A stretch of DNA of 64,000 bases from Molanna angustata (taxonomy: Eukaryota; Arthropoda; Insecta; Trichoptera; Molannidae): the NCBI GenBank assembly GCA_963576475.1, contig OY754964.1, forward strand, positions 51,987,892 through 52,051,891, written 5' to 3'. This document shows positions 22,181-33,722 of this stretch, one piece after another. Below the pieces are notes generated by a model, which did no database searches, was not told where the DNA came from, and saw nothing but the letters and a program-made list of their open reading frames with translations. Each line of letters opens with the position of its first letter. Within the stretch, counting starts at the first letter, position 1. A program made the position numbers and the translations under genes.

Positions 22181-23159
22181 CAATAAAAATATTATAAATC
22201 AATTTTTACAAAGTAAAAGTCTCACGTAGACCTAATTTTAGCTGAATAATTAAAATAGCAATGATTATTTGTTAAATGTAGAGACTAAACTGCGTAATTT
22301 AAAGACAAAATAAATGTTATTACATATTGTTAGACGAAATTATGTAAGATACGTATATTGTAAACTTGTAATCGTTTTTTTTTTTAATTTCGACAGAAAT
22401 TCATTGAATTTTTAAAAGTTATGTAATGTTTAAATAACACACTTTGAAATTGATCACTGGATGACCGAGACTAGTCAGTGTCATTAAAGTAGTAGAACTG
22501 AAAACTTTGGTTTTGTGTTACCACACTAAATTTATTTATAATCAACATTTATGTTGTTTCACAGTAGATTATTCATTTTACTTTAATATGTTCTGCATTA
22601 GAATTAAGTGTTTCGACATAGAAAATATGAAATATAAATAATCTATGGTTTGAACTGAAACATTTCTTTCATATATTTGTAACACATATTATGTATAAAT
22701 TTTATCTTTTGGCATTGCTTCTCCATATTAACTTCAACTTTACCTTACCTCAAACTCTTCCAAGCGCGATTTTCTTAAAATAGGGTCCATTGTTTAATTA
22801 TGTCCAGCTGGTATTAAATGAGACAAAATGTAATACAGAGATATGATAACTTTCGGTGAAATTTTCATACGTGCAATTCAACTAAAAAAATGCAATAAAA
22901 CGACATAAAAAAAACAAGTAAACACAGAAAAGGGAACCTAAAAATGTGTTTATGATTATAATATAACCAAACTTTTAAAGCCATTATCACAAAAAAGTAA
23001 TAAATAAAAAAAATCGCCTTAGATATCGATACAATATTGAATAGAAATAACATAAACGCAAAGGAAATGACAGTGGATAGGTACCTAAATATGTCATACC
23101 GCATAAAGAAAAGCCATGGATTTCAGTTAGACTACGAGGAACGGGAAAATGTCGATGTA
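22181..23159. other. AT-rich DNA, no gene seen
   Basis: No supported feature. Confidence 0.45.
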
Positions 23160-23393
23160 TCGGGTCTACCTGACCCATCCACCCGCCGCCGACCCGGTCC
23201 TCTGTAATCCGGCGATAGAGGACCAGCTGGAAAAACTAGGGATTTTGTTTATATAAATAATGGCGTCAGACACCGCGGTCCGGGGTCCAATCGTAATGGT
23301 GATAGTCTTTAAAGAAATCGTCGGCCGTGAAGTAGCAAAGTCGGATAATGGATGTTGACTTTTCTGTATTAAACATGCATGTGTCAGCCGCAC
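23160..23393 (-). other. GC-rich island, possible decayed or 5' exon
   Basis: A 230-bp patch of about 50% GC in AT-rich DNA. On the minus strand a frame is open to GGGTCAG followed by GTAGACC near 23172, which resembles a 5' splice site. No domain is recognised and no acceptor or clear ATG is visible, so coding status is unproven. Confidence 0.2.
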
Positions 23394-23730
23394 TCAAAAT
23401 GGATACAATCGAAAACACTTTGACGTTTTAAAAATACCACTAAGTGACGTGTGAAACAAACATGGTGTTTAGTTAAAAACGGGAAAGTGTTTTATTTAGA
23501 AGAAAATCCTGTAACGGTTTTTAGTATTTGAATTTGTATGTAATTTTTAGTATTTGTATACTCTGCTTAAGTCTTCGTTCAGGGTCTTCTATTTTTCCTG
23601 TTTTTATCTTGTGTATTAGTTTTAATGTTTCGTACTGTGCCATCTTCTGTATATTTAATTGTTTAATTTCTTCTTCTTTTCAGCCTAATCCTGTCCACTC
23701 CTGGACGAAGGTCTCCTCCATATTCGTGCG
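23394..23730. other. Intergenic DNA
   Basis: Nothing recognised. Confidence 0.4.
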
Positions 23731-23957
23731 TCGGCCTTCGTGGCTCAGTTGGTTAGATATCTGACTGCTGAGCCAAAGGTCCCGGGTTCGATTCCTGGTG
23801 GAGACACAGATTTTTACTTGTGTTTTCAGTCTGGATCTGTGAGACGATTACCTAATATCGTAAGTCTCCAGAATGTGGTAACTTGTTATTGGGTGCGTGT
23901 TAAATTAATATTTGACATAGTACCTGTTAGTTGTCCTAGAAACAATATTAGATATTA
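23731..23957 (+). mobile_element. tRNA-derived SINE type 1, best-preserved head
   Basis: It has an A box TGGCTCAGTTGG (23741-23752) and a B box GGTTCGATTCC (23785-23795) at tRNA spacing. These are followed by a body with TCTGGATCTGTGAGACGATT, GTGGTAACTTGTTATTGGGT and CCTGTTAGTTGTCC. It ends tail-to-tail with the minus-strand LINE that starts at 23948. Not a real tRNA gene: the head lacks a clean acceptor stem and continues into SINE body. Confidence 0.9.
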
Positions 23958-25331
23958 GATATCTCCTTCCACGACACTCTATCCTGTGCTCTGAGCAACC
24001 AATTGGCACCAGCATGACGGCTGATGTCATCTCTCCATCTCATTGGCGGTCTTCCAACACCTCTGACTGTCGTTCTCGGTCTCCTAGCCAACACTATCCT
24101 TGGCCATCGGTCTTCGAGGTATCTAGCCAAGTGGCCCGCCCATCTGCACTTCAGGGTAAGAATTCGGTGGATGACATCAACCAATTTTGTTCTTTCCCTG
24201 ATGGTGTCGTTTCGCACACTGTCTCTCAGACTTTTTTTTTTTTTTTTTTAAGATATTTATTTTTTTAATAAAAAGTAATACATTGTTCTTTTCCCGCCAA
24301 ACTGCAAAGCAGTTTTTTGGCAGAGCAGATTCTCTCTTTCACACAATTTTATAAATTTCACATATAATTATTTCAATAAACTAATCTCAAACAAAACAAA
24401 AATTTGAAAGAAAAAGAAAAACTTGAAATTCGATAGAAAAAAAAAATTGAATTAAAACTTACACATAATATACATTAGATATACCTATAATTAATCAACA
24501 ATAATAATTTAAAGTCTAACGAACGCTTGAATTCAGATAAAGATGTTTAAGAGTATTTTTTATAGTAACTATTTTCGTTTCGTCAGACTTTAAAATATTT
24601 CTTATCCTAATCGGCAACGCGTTAATAATATGCGGCACAAGATGTTTCCTGGTACGATCTCATCTCCATACACGTTGTTTGTCTTAGGTACCTGCAGGGC
24701 ACGCTCCATCGCCAGCCTTGTCCCATATATGTGACTTATTTCTGTTTCAAAATATTCATTTTTGTATTCTTCCAAAATGATGCACTGTTTTACTTTATTT
24801 TGTATTGGGAGTATTTTACATATTTCAAATAATTTTTCATATTGACTATTACATGATTTTTTTGTATTGTTGTCCACCAACATTTTCAAGAAATTGATTT
24901 GAATTTGTTTAATTTTATTGGTGTGTGTTGGGTAAGTTAAGCCGTAACAAGTTAACGCGTAGCTGACAATGGAGTCTTAATCCTAACATGGCTCTTTCCA
25001 TGGCTCTTTGGATGACTCTTAGTTTTTCAGCACTTTTCTGAGTCATTGTAATAGTCTCCAAGCCATAAGTAGCTTCTGCCAGTACACAGGTCTCACAAAC
25101 CTTCCGTTTCAGTTTGATGGGAATTTGGGGATTTTCGAAGATGTGGGCTAATTTCCTAAAAGCTGCCCAACTTAGTCCAATTCGTCTTTTTATTTCGGCC
25201 GTTTGGTTTTCTCGACCAATTTTCATAGTGTGTCCCAATAACACAAACTCTTGGACATTTTCAATCAAGATCCCATCCACCGTGATCTGAGATCCTGCTG
25301 TACCCATCACCTTTGTTTTTGGCATGTTCAT
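23948..25331 (-). pseudogene. RTE-like LINE, C-terminal half, split by another LINE
   Basis: The N-terminal piece (25331-24968) reads MNMPKTKVM, then IENVQEFVLLGHTMKIG, RRIGLSWAAFRKLAHIFENP and RAMERAMLG. The C-terminal piece (24234-23948) resumes with SLRDSVRNDTIRERTKLVDV, then WAGHLAR, VGRPPMRWRDDISR and AQDRVSW. Together they are a collinear RTE-type ORF2 C-terminus (downstream of the catalytic YADD motif). The break at LG|SLRD is filled by 24236-24966. 5'-truncated. Confidence 0.85.
24236..24966 (-). pseudogene. Jockey-like LINE nested in the RTE-like LINE
   Basis: The minus strand reads SYALTCYGLTYPTHTNKIKQ, then LKMLVDNNTKK, FEICKILPIQNKVKQCIILE and YGTRLA...ALQVPKTNNVYGDEI. After a frameshift near 24655 it reads RKHLVPHIINALPIRIRNIL and TLKHLYLNSSVR, then a stop. 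An oligo-A tail on the minus strand (T18 on the plus strand, 24233-24250) ends the insert. Only the last roughly 200 codons are present. Confidence 0.8.
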
Positions 25332-25439
25332 GTTCAGTCCAAAAGCTTTAGATGCCTCATTTTAGATATTTAATTTATTTTGTGTAGGTATATGTATTTC
25401 GATGATGTATATGCGTTTAGTACGTAGGTCATTTATATT
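25332..25439. other. AT-rich linker
   Basis: No clear feature. Confidence 0.4.
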
Positions 25440-25571
25440 ATTATTGTATTTTGCTTTCTTTGAAGCTTTTGGATTTCTGTCTTATCGACATTTGCCCAGA
25501 AAGGTAATAGATATGTTAGTTTACTTTTGATGTATGCGTTATATATCAGTACTTTCAGTTTTTTTCTTCAG
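25440..25571 (-). pseudogene. Jockey-like LINE fragment
   Basis: The minus strand reads RKKLKVLIYNAYIKSKLTYL, then LPFWANVDKTEIQKLQRKQN. This is the segment after the RT core in Jockey/I-type ORF2 (LLY.A.I.S.L.Y....W......I..LQ..QN). It is followed by AT-rich decay. Confidence 0.65.
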
Positions 25572-26972
25572 TTTATATGACAATTCCAATAATAAATATG
25601 ATAGGTTACACGGAGGTATTAAAATGTAGATATGGGACGAAAATACTTTGTTCTCAACACGAGTTTACTCGTTTGAAAAATAGAGGCTGGATTATTTTTT
25701 GCAAACTCACGCCGTTGATATAAGCAATGCCTGCACTAAAATGAGCTACAAAGCGTACATTGGCATGATTAGAATATGTAAATTGGCTATTACAGTAGGT
25801 AGATGTACCAACAGAGTGAGCGTTGTTCTGCTCACGGCTATGTAATGTAGATAGGTATGTACACCATAAAGGTAGATACCCCTCGAATGTCACCTCATAT
25901 CTTTCTGTACTCTATTACCCGTATTTACAAACAAATCTTAAGGCATCCTCAGGCCTTTCAACGTACCATGAAGGTGATTTCAATGTTCAGAGTGAATGTA
26001 GCGTCACATACACTGAGGAATCCTCAAGAATTACATTGAAATTTTGTCATACAGAGATAAATAATAATATATATTATGGGCATGCGTATTCTGCTACTTT
26101 GAAAGTGCGTACCTACATTCATTTCAAGTGTCAAGTAATAAAACAAAATGAGAGCAGAGACAAAAGATTTTCTGATAGATAATCAATGGCTTTAGATTAA
26201 ATAGTATAAATATGCATTTTAAACTTGTTTGCGATAAGCGAAAGATCATAAATACTTGATTGGTAGACAATAATATATCGCAGTGTTTTTGGGTACCTAC
26301 CAAACAAAATAATTCGTCCTTTATAGAAGTTTTCTATTTGTTGTCAAAATCAAATGCTGATATTTGTATGACTTGATTTCCTTGAGGTGTAAACTTTACT
26401 TAAGGCCTCCTCAATTCTCGACTCTGAATACGGGTATGTCCTCTTTTCACACCTGGAGGGAGCGAGTCTCAGCGGGGATGCTCGATTATTTATTTATTTA
26501 AGACCCACCCTCCCAGACCTGATGGAAGTGTATTGTTCTGTACTTGCCTAGCAGCGGGAAGTCCGTCTAATGAGCACAGCCCTCCCAAACAGGAGCGGGC
26601 GCCAAAAGAAAACCAGACATGATAATTTTAACGCCTTCAATCCCAGAACGACATGGACCTAATGATATCGTCGTTTTCTTAATTGTCATTAAGATTTTTA
26701 TCTATGTATTTGCCCATGGGGGAAATTTAAACGAAGAACTCAATATCCTGGCTTAATTGAAACCAGCCATAAATTTTATTTGATAATTTGAATTATATGC
26801 TCTGAATATGCAATATTTTTTTCAAAAGAAAAAAACATAAATCTATAGTTGATGACTAAAACGTGAAGATTTCTGTATATTTATATAAAGAAACATTCGA
26901 GTTAAAACAAAACTATTATGAAATTATATTTAATTTATTGACAAACAATTCTTGGTGTAATTCCATTTAAAA
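25572..26972. other. Intergenic DNA, no gene seen
   Basis: No supported gene. A 26470-26640 tract (ATTTATTTATTTAAGACCCA, then moderately GC-rich) may be a LINE 3' end in minus orientation with a (TAAA)n tail. Confidence 0.4.
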
Positions 26973-27062
26973 TTATTAAAATGAAACCAATATATAATTA
27001 TTCCACTTATTAATTAAATAAACAAGTGGAACAATTATAATATATTGGTTTCATTTTAATAA
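26973..27062. mobile_element. Short foldback (hairpin) element
   Basis: TTATTAAAATGAAACCAATA at 26973 is mirrored by TATTGGTTTCATTTTAATAA ending at 27062. An inner matching pair is TAATTATTCCACTT / AAGTGGAACAATTATA, so nearly the whole 90 bp folds on itself. Noncoding MITE-like. Confidence 0.7.
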
Positions 27063-27227
27063 CATTATGAAATTAACATAATTTCCAGCCTATTAATATA
27101 GAAACTTAGGAATTATAATAACCATTATTTTAATTAAACACTAGTTTTTTTTACAAAAAGAAGATTATTTTTTTCATATTCGAAAATAATTACAAACAAT
27201 TGTAAAACATCGAATATTTTCATTATT

Positions 27228-27512
27228 GCATATGCGCAAACATTGGATTTTTTTCCCTGTCGGGAGTCAAAGATATTTTTTAACAGATTTTTAATTATCT
27301 CAATAGAGACGAAGTTGGAATATTTATTGTAGGAGAACCGGGAAATCAAGGCACCTACAGGGCTTACGACCTGTCATCGGCTGGTTTACGTGATCACTTT
27401 ATGCGCTTGCGCAACGTTCATGGTCGTAAGCCCTGTAGGTGTCTTGATTTCCCGGTTCTCCTACAATAAATATTCAAACTTCGTCTCTATTGAGATAATT
27501 AAAAATCTGTTA
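27228..27512 (+). mobile_element. Foldback family M, snapback copy M4
   Basis: The left flank TATTGCATATGCGCAAACAT, CCTGTCGGGAGTCAAA and then ATCTCAATAGAGACGAAGTT lead into a hairpin. Arms of about 88 bp (27288-27375 and 27423-27510) differ at few positions. The loop contains CATCGGCTGGTTTACGTGAT and GCGCTTGCGCAACGTTCA. The left flank is the single-copy form of the 29-bp satellite unit at 13329-14402. Confidence 0.9.
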
Positions 27513-28390
27513 TAAAATTGTAAATCAGTTTTTCATTGAATAAGCTTTGTATAGAAAGAAGGTAAGTATTATCTGCCAAAATGTTATATTAACACACAAA
27601 TTATTTTTAATAAACTTTTTTCTTCATATGTTGTACTCTGTTTCTATTGAGCTGTAATTTTCAACGAACTGCCAAATTGCAAAGAAACTTACCTTTGTAG
27701 TTGTGAAAATATTAAAATGGTAGTTTCAAACCATATCCCATCCCATTCTTCAATGTACTTTTCACCATCTTATTTCCTCAATTCGCCTCTTTCTTGAAAT
27801 ATTCATTAATATTGTTATGTGCGCTATCAAAGACAAACATACTCCTTAGCAGAAGCCTATATTAATCACACTATCATCACCTGTCCTTGTGTTTTCCCTA
27901 CCGACTTTTTATAATAATTCTGTGTTCCATGGGAGAAATATCAAGAATATTTTTTTGACGTCTGAAAAACTGAGAATATACTTTTAGATCATGATCACAC
28001 AAGTCAGATATTATATCTTATTATTAGTAGACTCCGTTTAACTATTTCTAGAGATCTTGGTAACTTCTGTTATATATTATAAATCCGGTCAGTGCGGTCA
28101 AGAGAAGAGGCCTCCGTGAGCTGTGGTGTCAATAGCGAAAAAAACACAAAAATCTAAATTTTAAATGTTAGACGTTTCTCTTAGTTAATCTGAAATACTT
28201 GAAACACAAAATTGATTTTCGTTCGTTTGAATCAAGCCAATTTGAAATACACGAAAGGGAAGGAAAGTGCGCGGAGCAAAATGGAAACAGAAAATCAAAA
28301 CATGCAATATTAACATGATTGCTTCGGTACTTGAAATATGCAGGGCGCTGTGTTACGTTCATAGTATGGGCGGCGAGCCGGGGAACTTAC
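27513..28390. other. AT-rich DNA, no gene seen
   Basis: No supported feature. Confidence 0.4.
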
Positions 28391-28412
28391 CATTGGAAGT
28401 AGCGAACGCCAT
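28391..28412 (-). CDS. Candidate first coding exon (weak)
   Basis: On the minus strand an ATG with A at -3 and G at +4 opens seven codons (MAFATSN). It then meets G|GTAAGTT, a strong 5' splice-site match, at 28389-28391. The surroundings are locally richer in CG dinucleotides than the neighbourhood. There is no family evidence and the rest of the gene is not identified, so this may be chance. Confidence 0.15.
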
Positions 28413-28582
28413 AATCACAACTTTCAACAACGCGCTAACTTTTAATAGGCTCAACTAGGAGAGGGCAGTGTGCTGTCATCATACTGACAACAATTTGCCC
28501 AATTTCCACCGCCGAATCCTTTGAGCAGCACACAAACAGGTGGATTGTGTATGAATAATTCTATCTCAGACTCTCAGACAGG

Positions 28583-29140
28583 TCACGAGATGACGTTTGT
28601 GATGTTGACAGTAACCGCGACATCAGAATCTTGTGTGATGAAAATCACAAACAATTGGAGAAATATATATTTATAAGATTTGATTCTAGTCTCCACAGTT
28701 AAAATGTTGATATGTAAAATTGAATTGCAAAAAAGATCGATATTTGCATCAGAAATTTTATCATAAAATCTGGTGAATTTGAAAAAAGTGCTAAATATCC
28801 GAAACGAATATTGCGATGATTTTTTTTTTCTTTGGCTCTTTACATAATTGTTTTTGTAAATGTTTGATGTTGTTTCGTTGTCGCCTCCAAAAGAGATAAT
28901 AACGAAAGCATTTATCTTTCTTAGCTTTTTCTGCATCATGACTATGATGAAAATAAAATTACACATTAAATAAATCATCTCATATGAGAGTATGGATTTG
29001 ATTTCGTATACATCGCAACAGACATAAAAGAATATTGATTTGGGAAGTGAATTGATGAATTTATGGGATTGTATCAAAATATAAGAGAAATAGATTGATA
29101 TTATAAATAGTGCGTGAGTTGGTAGGCGACCATTCTGCAT
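28583..29140 (-). CDS. Unrecognised 185-codon open frame
   Basis: The longest frame in the window not explained by a LINE or a simple repeat. It begins MQNGRLPTHALF and has two hydrophobic stretches (about residues 9-27 and 50-69). A lysine/arginine/serine-rich middle follows (around residue 112-120). No domain is recognised. The strand is T-rich, which lowers stop-codon frequency, so chance cannot be excluded. It may be a rapidly evolving single-exon gene or a chance frame. Confidence 0.22.
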   Translation of the reverse strand: MQNGRLPTHALFIISIYFSYILIQSHKFINSLPKSIFFYVCCDVYEIKSILSYEMIYLMCNFIFIIVMMQKKLRKINAFVIISFGGDNETTSNIYKNNYVKSQRKKKSSQYSFRIFSTFFKFTRFYDKISDANIDLFCNSILHINILTVETRIKSYKYIFLQLFVIFITQDSDVAVTVNITNVIS

Positions 29141-29537
29141 ACGATTGTATGTAGGAAGCGCGTGTCAATATTGTAAGCAATATAATATATACGTGATAGG
29201 TGCACAGCGTTAATATTTAGAGAATTCATCCCCGATATCAATAGTAGAGAATATCAATATCAATATTTATTTATTTATAAAAAAAGAGTTCATCGACAGA
29301 CATCCAGCTTACAATTTTCAAAAAAAGAAAACAATTTTGGTTATTATTATGAGTGCTGGACCTTCAATTATGGATGCACACAAAATTACATGAGCATAAA
29401 TTCTATCACACACGTAAGTTACACAAGTAAGAGTTACATAAATAAGAGAAAATTAGGTTACAAAAGTTAAGTAAAAAAGAAGAAACAAAAATAGTTCTTT
29501 ATGTTAAGCAAAAAAAAAAGAAGTTACATAAGTTATC
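29141..29537. other. AT-rich DNA with short repeated phrases
   Basis: Repeated AAGTTACA(TA)AGT phrases near 29415-29540 continue at 29945-29990 on the other side of copy M5. The M element may sit inside an older simple repeat. Confidence 0.4.
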
Positions 29538-29765
29538 GAATATTTTTAATATTGCATATGCGCAAACATTGGATTTTTTTCCCTGTCGGGAGTCAAAGAG
29601 GTTTTTTGACAGATTTTTAATTATCTCAATAGAGACGAAGTTGGAATATTTCTTGTAGGAGAACCGGGAAATCAAGGCACCTACAGGGCTTACGACCTGT
29701 CATCGGCTGGTTTACGTGATCACTTTATGCGCTTGCGCAACGTTCACCAATTATGCCTTTTTAAT
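29538..29765 (+). mobile_element. Foldback family M element (copy M5)
   Basis: It is collinear with the left arm and loop of M4: TATTGCATATGCGCAAACAT, CCTGTCGGGAGTCAAAGA, ATCTCAATAGAGACGAAGTT, GGCACCTACAGGGCTTACGA and GCGCAACGTTCACC. The right arm is absent, so it does not snap back as M4 does. Confidence 0.85.
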
Positions 29766-30067
29766 GAGATCCCTATCAATTCAATTTTGAAAGTTCTATA
29801 TATTGTAATAATGAAATTCTTTTCGCTTGAAAATAAGGAATTTTTACTACAGCCATCTATGTGTGAAATTATGAACAACATTCTTATTATTTTTTATTTA
29901 TTTTGTTGTAACGCCATCTATTGAGAGAATTGGTTTTTTTGTAAATAAGTTACACAAGTAACATAAGTTATAGAAGTTACATAAGTTATATGCCATATCA
30001 ATATCAATATCCCAAAAGGAAGTAGTAGAGAAGAATTACGGTGCACAACCCTCATCAGTAGGTATAT

Positions 30068-30205
30068 GACATTTGTTGTAGATGTAGATGTCTTGAAATG
30101 GGCAAATCATGGCATCTACACGGCTTACGACGTGTCATCGTTTGACTCTAGAATAAGCCTTGTGCGCTTGCACAGTGTTCACCAATCGTGTTTTTTAATA
30201 AAGGT
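30068..30205 (+). mobile_element. Foldback family M, diverged copy M6
   Basis: GGCATCTACACGGCTTACGA, CGTGTCATCG and GTGCGCTTGCACAGTGTTCA followed by CCAAT align with M5 with many substitutions. The flanks are not alignable. Confidence 0.6.
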
Positions 30206-31270
30206 ATATATTTATAATAAACGTTCGTCTTCAAAAATAAAATCGTTCAGACGAGAAATGAATGAAGGCGCTCAAAAAGAAATAATCCGAGAGGTAATCT
30301 GAAAACTTTATATATCAATTATCTTAATTCTTAACGCGGCGCGGCGGAGGAAAATTCAAATTGAAAAATTACGTCAGAGAAAAAAAAAATAACAAAAACA
30401 AAAATATAATACAAAAAATCTTCGTTATAATTCGAGAGAGAGAGAATTATAAAACAAACTAGAGAAGATACTTTTGTATCATAATCCGATAAGGACCCTT
30501 CTTCCCCTGTCCTTACCAGGTAAGGAGACGATGAAGAGAAATTGAAGTGAAGGGAAGAGAACCGCTGACTTTATGAATCTATTTATTTCATTCCAACGCT
30601 AATTTATTTATGACCAATAAGCGGGAATAATTTGGCAAATTCATTTCGGAATTAATTTCCAAATCAAAACTTGGTTTTATACAACGTTCATTTCGGAGAC
30701 TTTTACATCTCCGTGTGATATTTATGGAATAAATTGTGGAAACTTGTGTTCTCAAGAGATTTCTTCTGCTCTCTGGAGAAGAACTCGCACATTATCATCA
30801 TATCTTATCAACAAACCAAATGGTTAACACGTGTTTTTGATGTGCGTAATAGTATTCAAATTCAGATGCATACTTCTATGACAATGACATATCCATCGTA
30901 AATGGAACCTTTAACCTATGAAGCAACTGGAAATCAAATGATAGAGGCAATAATATATATTCACATATGTTTATTCTTGCAAAAGAGTATTAAAGAAGAT
31001 ATATACGCCACGACGAAAGAACAAGGTTCCAGAAAGCATTGAAATGCTAAAATCAATGAATGAATCCTATATCTTTATCTTAATACGTTGCAGTTATTTC
31101 TTTGTGGCACATTTTAACTAATATAATTAAAATAAATAAATATCTTAGTGTCAACCACGTTTGAGTATTTTTATGTCAACTGGTTTCGGATATGTAACCG
31201 CTCCTTCGTCCGGAAAGACTTACACTAAACTTACTATGTATGTACGTATGAAACCTGTGCATTAAATTAT
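30206..31270. other. Intergenic DNA, no gene seen
   Basis: It contains a perfect CCTTACCAGGTAAGG palindrome at 30511-30525, which mimics a splice junction on both strands, and a short GCGGCGCGGCGG tract at 30337. No gene supported. Confidence 0.4.
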
Positions 31271-31274
31271 ATTT

Positions 31275-31590
31275 GATGGGCGGAGTTTAAATTGTTAGAA
31301 GTTTGGGCTATCAACGGAAAGATATTAAATAATGGAATAGTATTCAAATGTAGTTGGTTATTAATTATTTTTTGTTTTCTATTAATGGCTTATTTTATTT
31401 CTAAGGCCTCCAAATTATCTAATCTCAAACACTCTTTATTGATATGTAATATTTTATAACCCGTTTGACTATTGTAGGAGTGACCATTTTCAATCAAATG
31501 ATTGGCAAATTCTGTAAAATTATTACTCTTCAAGTATCGCATATTGACAGTCATCCCAATATAATCTAAAAACCCCAATCTTTCTCAGTT
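31275..31590 (-). pseudogene. Penelope-like element, GIY-YIG endonuclease C-terminus
   Basis: The minus strand reads FLDYIGMTVNMRYLKSNNFT, then EFANHLIENGHSYN, GYKILHINKECLRL and DNLEALEIK. A stop is followed in frame by AINRKQKIINNQLHLNTIPL. The YIG motif, then FA.H....GH......ILH......L..LE..EI and IN.QLHLN, follows the order of the endonuclease end of Penelope-like retroelements. The short distance between YIG and FANH suggests an internal deletion. The RT part is absent. Confidence 0.6.
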
Positions 31591-33722
31591 TAATCTACAA
31601 TCCTATATCGATTGTTTGAGTCCGATTTCGATCAAACATGCGTTATGATAAATGAAATTTATAAAGAAAGTTTTTGGATAGAATTGTCTTAAGTTTTTAC
31701 AGTGGAACTCAAAACCAATGGTTGTATTTGACTAAACACACCTATTTTAGTAGTTTAATTAATTATTATCAATGACAGTGCAAAAGAAAATATGCTCAGG
31801 TGGGTATAAGGGTAGAACATGGGTGTCTCCTGCAATTGAGACACAGACTGACGAACACCTCCTCATCTGGAGAGACATGACAGTAAGGTGCGATGCAAAA
31901 GACCTGATGATGGTTAGTGCAATGCCGTTGCGGTTGCCGTATTCTGGAATGAGATGGCCTAGTGGTGAAGTGCTAGGACTAGAAGTAATGACAGTACGTA
32001 CATTTATATCCTAAAGTCAAAAAACTGCATTATATTAATTTGAACTATTCTTCACCATATCCCTGTATTCTGATATACACGTATCCAGCCCCTTATGTCA
32101 ATAGTGTCTACATTCCACTGCATTCCATCCAGCCTTTAAAGTTTGGATATCTCAACAGCTACTTAGATTTAAAATAACTAAAAGGTAGATTTTTTTGAGA
32201 TAGGTGATATAAGTGATATTATAAAAATGGGGGACAGGTGCGATAAGGAAGAAGTTGGGGTGACACCAAATTGGAGATTTACCTAATTGGGGAAAGTCGT
32301 TAAAACTGCGGAGGCAATACTCTCCCAAGAGGCTTGGGGAGGTTATAATTGAAAACCTAATTCGTCCAGGACTTACAAACACCCACCGCCACCTTCCTCT
32401 AGCTCATTCGCATCTTCATCACGGCTTGAAAATTACAAAAGCGACATCTATGATTACCTGCCCGAATATTTATTGCAATGGCGAATTTTCGTCTGACAAA
32501 CACATCAAACTTAACAAATTAATGTCAAATAACTAGGATTTTGCAAATAGTTGAACTATGATTTTTTTATTATTTATTTACATAATTAAATTGCACACAA
32601 AAAACACTAAGAAAAAAATTAAATGAATAAGCTTAACTATCTTAACTTATAACTATCCCTACATATTATATATATGTACATTGTTATAACTATCCCTACC
32701 TAATGTTAATTACTTGTGGCAAACCAATTCATATAAGTAATAACGTACTGGGATCTAAGTTTTTATATTGGTAAGGCGAGTTATGGAAAACATCTAGATG
32801 TAGGATGCTTTGATGCTTATTGTAAGTGGCGAGGATTCTATTTATTGGTGAGTAGAATCCAGTTTATATATTACGAAATATAAAATAAAAGGACACAGAT
32901 TGCGTAACGAGTATGAACACACGAGAAGCCTAGTAGACACATTCTTATAATGTTTAAATTTACTCGTTGAGGAATAAAACTGTTTTTTTGAAAAATATTC
33001 TTAAGCATTCACTATGTAAATATTAAATCATTAAAAATATTCAAAAATGTTAGTGCACAAAGGTGGATTCATTAGTATGATGCGATTTCTTCCAACCAGT
33101 CCCTGCAAAATAATAGCGAGACAATTAAAATGCGACTTTAATATACAGATCACTGGAATGACAAAAGGAAGGAGGTAATTGAATGTATAAATTATATTAA
33201 GTTAACAAAGAAATTGCAATTATAGTAGCCAGTTCAAACTTGTTTTGATTTTAATATTAAAGTCAACAACGGCCGACCAAAACAAACGGCCAATATTCAA
33301 ATGTAACATTTTAATTTCAAATTATTAATTTATACAGTTGGTGAACACAAATTATTAAAATCAATTTATTTTGTACGTTGATCGATTGATTTTTTTCACA
33401 AATGTTAAATGAACCAAGAGAACGTCCATTTTGTGAATTAATTACTGCACATCATGTATAGGTAACTATTCAAAATACATATATCGTAAATACATATATA
33501 TTTGAATAGATATTTTGCATATAACGCTAAATTTAGTGACAAAAAACATGATATATCAAAACTGTCTAATGCACTATGAAGTTACTTGTTAGTAAGGATG
33601 ATTTTTTGAATTTTGAACAAAATTTAGATGAAAGCTATTGGGTTTTGGCCAACGCTAAACTCTCCACTACACAATGAAGCTTCCCTACTAATATTAAACT
33701 CTAATATCAATATGAAATCAAA
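31591..33722. other. Intergenic DNA, no firm gene
   Basis: An 80-codon plus-strand frame at 31772-32014, of higher GC than its flanks, contains no recognised domain. It ends near GACA followed by GTACGTAC. AT-rich DNA at 32560-32880 could be an old LINE 3' end in minus orientation. Motif ATATAACGCTAAATTTAGTG at 33520 is shared with repeat family R1. Confidence 0.4.

Noticed and set aside
23731..23803. A genuine tRNA gene
   Set aside because: A and B boxes are present, but the acceptor and anticodon arms do not fold cleanly and the sequence continues into a SINE body found elsewhere in the window. The same holds for 55199 and 59102.
30511..30525. Splice junction CCAG|GTAAGG
   Set aside because: CCTTACCAGGTAAGG is a perfect palindrome and looks like a splice site on both strands; no exon frame is associated.
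31772..32014. 80-codon frame as a real exon
   Set aside because: GC is raised and a donor-like GTACGT lies at the end, but no acceptor, domain or conservation is visible; kept only as a remark.
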